From the NCBI RefSeq assembly GCF_003573695.1, contig NC_039361.1, forward strand, positions 98,024,279-98,088,278: a stretch of DNA of 64,000 nucleotides, given 5' to 3'. The position numbers and the translations under genes were made by a program. Below are positions 59,950 to 64,000 of the stretch, piece after piece. The stretch's first letter is position 1. Each line of letters starts with the position of its first letter. The notes beneath the pieces are model-generated. The model saw nothing but the letters and a program-made list of their open reading frames with translations, did no database searches and was not told where the DNA came from. This DNA is from Papaver somniferum. Lineage: Eukaryota > Streptophyta > Magnoliopsida > Ranunculales > Papaveraceae.

Positions 59950-60160
59950 AAAGTGAACAAATATTGTTCATTTGATGAATCGCTGAATATTGATGGTTGA
60001 ACCAATATTCCTTGATGCGAGCAAATATTGCTCATCTGAGAAAATGTTGCTCGTTTGATGAATTATTGAATATTGGTAGTTGAACCAATATTCCTTAGTC
60101 CGAGCAAATATTGCTCGTCTGAGCGAACGTTGCTCATTTTATGAAGTATTGGTAGCAGGA
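59950..60160. repeat. Tandem repeat with hairpin half-sites GAGCAA/TTGCTC
   Basis: Three units (beginning about 59957, 60019 and 60104) each contain small palindromes of the form gaRcaa-ata-ttgYtc plus tgaatattgrtrgttgaaccaatattcctt. Related palindromes recur at 59179 (gagcaaatgctc) and 60388 (gctcaagtgagc). They lie in the U3 part of the LTR; a protein-binding or RNA-hairpin role is possible. Confidence 0.7.
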
Positions 60161-60787
60161 CCAAATAAACATTAATTTAAAGTATTGGCGACCGAACCAA
60201 GTATAATTAATTAGAGTGATGACCACGGGATTAACATAAATTTAGTGTTTGAATCTGGAATTATGAACCTTGGATTCAAAACCCTAATTTTGATCAATTG
60301 CTAAATTGATGATTTATTGAAAACCGTTCATAATATGAAGGAGGGACCGGCTACATGGGATGATGAATCGACCGTGTAGCTCCCATATGCTCAAGTGAGC
60401 AAAATTCCAAAGTCTCCTGAAGACCAGTTGGTGAAAAGATGATTAAATGCTGGTTTAATCATTTTTTTAAATAATGCTCCTGTGAGGGTTAGGTAATAAA
60501 ACCTAATTATGGAGAGATGAGGGACCGACCAAGAGGGCATGAGACCGGCCCTTGGTGGTTGTGGGACCAGCTGATGGTCGTCTGAGCAAACTCCTAGTTG
60601 TTGAGAAGAGTTTGGACCTAATATGAGCAATTGAGAAAATTAGGTCAAAATTATTAAAACATGTGGGACCGGATATTTGCAAACATTAGGGCCAGCCTTG
60701 GTCGGTCAAGGATACATGCCCCCGTCACCATAATGTCCGAGTCTCAGTCCTAAGAATTTCGATATTTTCCGATGCGCGTTTGAGCAA

Positions 60788-61740
60788 CATTTTGAGAAAA
60801 TATGAAGGATTCAGGGTTTTGCTGAAACTAGGGAATCTTCATGAGATGATGAAAAATAATTAATAAAATAGGGGATTTGCAAGGTGTGGGACCGGCCACG
60901 TCTAGGGCATGACCGGCCAGCTAGCAAACTCGGTCCCGCAACACCTTTCCCAATTTTCTGTAATTTTATGTATTTTCCCTGATGTGAGGGAAATATCATG
61001 AAACTGAGGAATTTCATGAAGTTAAGGAATTTCCATGAGATTATGGAAATAATAATAATAAAATAGGGAGTCATGAAGTGTGGAACCGGCTATGGCCAAG
61101 GCATGGCCGACCGTCCAAAGAGCCCGTCCCAAGGCACTTTTCCCAATTTTATTATATTTTTCATGATTTTAGGAAAATATCATAAAATCAAGAGGTTTGT
61201 TGAAACCAAGGAATTTGCTGAAATCAGGGAGTTTCCATGAGATGAGAGAAACAAAAAAATAATAATAATAAAATAAGGGGCGTGTGGGACCGTCTAGAGC
61301 ATGAACGGTCGGCTAGGGCCCGGTCCCACGAGTTTCCCTAATTTTACATTATTTTCATGACTTGAGGGAAATTTCATGAATTCAAGGAATTTTCATGGGA
61401 TGAGGGAAATAATAATAAAATAATAAGGATTCATGAGGTATGGGGCCGGCCACGGCTAGGGCATGGTCGGCCGGCTAGTGATTTCGGTCCCACGACATCT
61501 TTCCTAATTTATTATTATTTCTTTGATATGAGGAAACACCATGAGACTGGGGAGTTTCCTTGAGACGAAGAAGATTTTCTCAAATGAAGGGATTTTCATG
61601 AGATCAGGGAAAATAATAAAATATGATAAAGTACAAAATTGGGCGTCGGACTGGCCACGACACGACCAGCCGGCCGGTGGGCCCAGTCTCCCAGCGCCTC
61701 GATGAATATTTTATTATTTATTATTTTCTTTCTATTTTGC
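60788..61740. repeat. Five tandem GC-rich units in family-4 LTR
   Basis: Units anchored at catgagat/catgggat (60840, 61034, 61236, 61394, 61597; spacing 158-203 bp). Each has an (aat)n run, a GGGACCGGCC..GGGCATG..CGGCCGGC core, a cggtccca segment and atttcccaatttt. The array alternates very GC-rich cores with AT-rich spacers. Two looser accgg motifs at 60510-60690 precede it. Confidence 0.85.
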
Positions 61741-61978
61741 ATAGGTTCATCGTTCCTTCGTGTTTTGGAATGCTCGTTTATGCATTATTGCTGAGTACAC
61801 TTGCACCATTTTGGTCGGGGCTTACTCGAGAGCTGCTCAGATGCCCGTACGTCAAATATTTATCACTAACCCATGGAATTCTGCTTGGAATAACCACAAA
61901 TTGAAGTGACGAAATATTACGAAGGATCGTAGAATATTGTTGAATATTCAGTTAACGATTAGAGATAATTAATTAATG

Positions 61979-62141
61979 GCTTTATACTAGCAGGCATGCT
62001 GTCTAGGAGCATTAATTATCTGTGAATTGAGATATATGAGCTTGTTTAACGTCATATTTTCTTTATATTATAGTCAGGGAAAACATTGTTGCATTCTATT
62101 GACGTTGTTGCTTTATACTAGCAGGCAAGCTGTCTAGGAGC
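61979..62141. repeat. 32-bp direct repeat, 131 bp apart
   Basis: gctttatactagcaggca(t/a)g followed by ctgtctaggagc occurs at 61979-62010 and 62110-62141 with a single mismatch. Confidence 0.85.
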
Positions 62142-62399
62142 CGTCCAATCATTCGATTTTATATAGAATTAATTATTGAAATTGCTCAGTATTTATGAGA
62201 TATGTCGTTGACTCAGCTGAGAGACTGCACATCCACATGTACTCTGAGAGATAAAATTCTCAGTCAGAGATTCTTGTGGCACGAGCTTTCATGCTTTCGA
62301 CGAGAGACATGAGTCTCAATACTCATTTGATTGCTGGATCAGGAGTACTATAATTACGGTTTTACGATTTTAACCCTTGTCAAAAATCCACCATCTACA

Positions 62400-62414
62400 T
62401 TAAGTCCCCTGCTT
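62400..62414 (-). other. Probable polypurine tract
   Basis: On the - strand AAGCAGGGGACTTAA immediately precedes the LTR start. Plus-strand priming site of the family-4 element, by position and composition. Confidence 0.55.
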
Positions 62415-62704
62415 AGTGATGGACAGTCATGTTCCTCAGTCGGCACTAAATGGTGAATTTCCAGTTACAGACAAAAACAAGTAATTGAACTTAGTCGTAA
62501 GAGAAGACGTTACCGGATTTATGACTAAATGAGAAAACCATGGCTTGAATGAAAACCCCAGTGGCCTGATAGAGCGTCATCCAACGAGCGTAAATTGGTG
62601 TAAACCCGCTGATTTGATGGTGGAACCTAGGTTGGTTCAGGATACACGGGCCGGGCCCGAATAAGGAAATCCTTGTGAAATTAGGTTTTGGAAATAAAAT
62701 TTGG
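62415..62704. other. Upstream region of the right-end transcription unit
   Basis: Noncoding. If the PPT call is right, this is the 3' internal region of a - strand retroelement and at the same time the + strand promoter region. Contains the GC-rich palindromic acgggccgggcccg at 62647-62660. Confidence 0.45.
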
Positions 62705-62713
62705 TATAAAAGG
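62705..62713 (+). promoter_or_regulatory. TATA box
   Basis: TATAAAAGG, a canonical plant TATA box, followed about 30 bp later by a C/A-rich start region (ttcaccaaaaaccgaccacc). Drives the spliced + strand unit. Confidence 0.6.
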
Positions 62714-62734
62714 GATTAATCCTTTTCTTTTTTT

Positions 62735-63719
62735 TATTTCACCAAAAACCGACCACCACCTTCATCACCTTACCTCCTTCACGTCAACAGCATGAGAAGG
62801 AATAATTGCCGGAGCGCCACCGCCGTCCGACCAACTTCCGGCCGGCGCCGACCAGGTAAGTGGTAAAAAAAAATTGATTGCTGATTTCATAAGTTTTAAA
62901 TGCTTTGATCATGTTAAAATTTTATACATGTGGATATATGAGTGTTAGTTTTGTTGACAACCCTTATTTTAGAAAACGTATGTTCGTTCGATCGTTAGTT
63001 CAAGAGACTAGCAATAATCCCTAGATTGAGAGAGATTTTCTTTTTAAATAGGCTTGTGTCCAGTGATAAAATTTTGTTATGAGCTTTCATGGAAACCAAA
63101 AATTTATCTCAAAATATGTGAGCTTTCACAAAATCAAAATAATCCCTCGTTTCAAAGATGGACGATAGTACGAAGGAAAAAGATTTTTTATGAAATCGTG
63201 ACCAATTCATGGATTTTTTTTTTGAAACCGTGACACATATAATGCCACATATTTATTTACGTGAGTAAATAAAGGTTTTGAAAATTTTACGTGATTTATT
63301 CACGTTAATCATTGTTTCGTAAAATCAAAACATAGGTTTTGAGTAGCCCTTTAACTTAAACAATTTATTTATGAAATATTGTCTCGGTGTAAGTTTCATA
63401 GCTCAATTGTGGATGTTTATACTATGAAAATTATGTTCATGATTTTTATGAAAATCGGGTTTCAAATTTCAAATGATAAGGCTTTGTTCGTTATTGCAGG
63501 TTTTTAAAGAACGAACTAATTTCGGAGTGTTAACTCTTATATCACAATCACTGCTAGTGGAATTGTAAAGAGGTAAGAGTTAAAGATTACCATTTTTGTA
63601 GATGCCTGCATGAATATTTTGTTGTCAGATTGTGTAGCTCCATCATATTGTCGAAGTTTGCGTCTCGTATGACAATATTCTGAAATAATGTTTCCACACA
63701 TTACAGCTACTTCGCAAAT
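62735..63719 (+). other. 5' UTR with two introns
   Basis: Exon 1 about 62735-62855 ends accag|GTAAGT. Intron 1 is 62856-63499, AT-rich, ending ttattgcag. Exon 2 is 63500-63572, ending aagag|GTAAGAG. Intron 2 is 63573-63706, ending ttacag. Exon 3 starts at 63707, 13 bp before the ATG. Exon 1 contains an upstream ATG (62792) in a GC-rich, Arg-rich frame (MRRNNCRSATAVRPTSG..) that meets TAA three codons into exon 2, so it is a uORF if splicing is as predicted. Intron 2 at 134 bp is normal for plants. Confidence 0.5.
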
Positions 63720-64000
63720 ATGTCTGGCTCCCAGGAAAATGATGCCTCTAGAGACGATATGTGTATGGATGAGACCTCCGCTGGTGAAGAAGAAGAAGAA
63801 ACTCCTGGGCTCAAAAACGTTCCAAATATAGATTATGCATTTTTCGCGGTTCAACAGAGAACTGAAAAACGTCTTCAATCTCCAGCATTTCACCTTCTGA
63901 TAAATCCCAGAGAGGTAGTTCTGAAAAAATTGGTGACTCCTCGAACAACTATTCGATTTTTTCTTGAACGGGGACTTTTTCTTGCGTCAATTATAGAATT
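63720..64000 (+). CDS. Unknown protein, N-terminal 93 codons, runs off window
   Basis: An ATG at 63720 opens a frame with no stop to the window end. Residues 1-30 are acidic and Ser-rich with a run of five Glu (EEEEE, residues 23-27). From about residue 33 the sequence looks folded (NVPNIDYAFFAVQQRTEKRL.., LLINPREVVLKKLVTPRTT, FFLERGLFLASII). I do not recognise it. Position and orientation, antisense and next to the 3' LTR of a Tat-like element, suggest one of the additional antisense ORFs known from Tat-lineage retrotransposons; a host gene next to an LTR is the alternative. The start codon is chosen as the first ATG after the predicted last 5'-UTR acceptor. Confidence 0.55.
   Translation, partial: MSGSQENDASRDDMCMDETSAGEEEEETPGLKNVPNIDYAFFAVQQRTEKRLQSPAFHLLINPREVVLKKLVTPRTTIRFFLERGLFLASIIE

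Larger units (their letters stand above)
59112..62399 (-). repeat. LTR, family 4 (Tat-like Ty3/gypsy), probably a 3' LTR
   Basis: On the - strand it begins TGTAGATGGTGGATTTTTG at 62399 and ends about ..CCTACACA at 59112 (about 3.3 kb). A purine-rich AGCAGGGGACTTAA abuts its start, as expected for a polypurine tract, so the element body should extend right, beyond the window. A TATA-like aatataaataag lies on the - strand at about 59536-59547. It contains two internal repeat arrays described separately. No matching TSD was found at the two ends, which argues against a solo LTR. Confidence 0.7.

Noticed and set aside
1..64000. CRISPR arrays, bacterial operons, defence systems
   Set aside because: Tandem repeats present are minisatellites inside plant LTRs; no cas-like or bacterial genes seen.

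Overview
This is nuclear DNA of a flowering plant and is almost entirely transposable elements. The evidence is dense LTR retrotransposons with initiator-Met or Asp tRNA-type primer sites, plant L1-type LINEs that carry a C-terminal RNase H, short AT-rich spacers, and a plant-style TATA promoter with GTAAGT/CAG introns at the right end. The LTR families look like those of a large-genome eudicot, possibly Ranunculales/Papaveraceae; that is an impression, not a proof. I see no confident host gene, tRNA, rRNA, CRISPR or bacterial-type operon.

Layout. 1-3.4 kb: spacer with a 13-bp tandem repeat, a perfect 15-bp inverted repeat, and a candidate terminal-inverted-repeat DNA transposon (1478-2639) containing a SINE-like head. 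3.4-30.1 kb: one old solo LTR (family 3, copy a) blown up from about 2 kb to nearly 27 kb by insertions: a family-2 solo LTR (3966-16899) that itself holds a Sirevirus-like Copia element, E1 (5694-15834); a 5'-truncated LINE-1 (about 17331-21530, + strand); and a LINE-2 (22452-30027, - strand) whose 3' UTR holds another family-2 solo LTR (22501-25303). 30.1-54.3 kb: a fragment of a third LINE (LINE-3) split by a non-autonomous Ty3/gypsy element (30805-54167, TSD TTCCC). That element is interrupted by two non-autonomous Sirevirus-like elements, A (35000-43107, - strand) and B (43895-52240, + strand). 54.5-58.2 kb: a diverged Tat-like solo LTR (family 4, + strand) interrupted by a family-3 solo LTR (55310-57275). 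59.1-62.4 kb: a second, younger family-4 LTR on the - strand, with a polypurine tract on its right side. 62.4-64 kb: probably the 3' internal part of that element, carrying on the opposite strand a promoter, two 5'-UTR introns and an ORF that runs off the window.

How the parts relate. E1 has recognisable protease, integrase, reverse transcriptase and RNase H, though broken, but almost no gag. B has a gag/zinc-knuckle remnant but no pol. A has neither and instead carries a plant-transposon-protein-like domain. A and B keep the cis signals (LTR tips, PBS, multiple PPTs) and so look like parasites of an autonomous relative. The strongest observations to follow up are the antisense spliced unit at the right edge, the captured domain in A, the fast-changing palindrome clusters in the LTRs, and a block of about 52 bp conserved in ten otherwise diverged LTRs.
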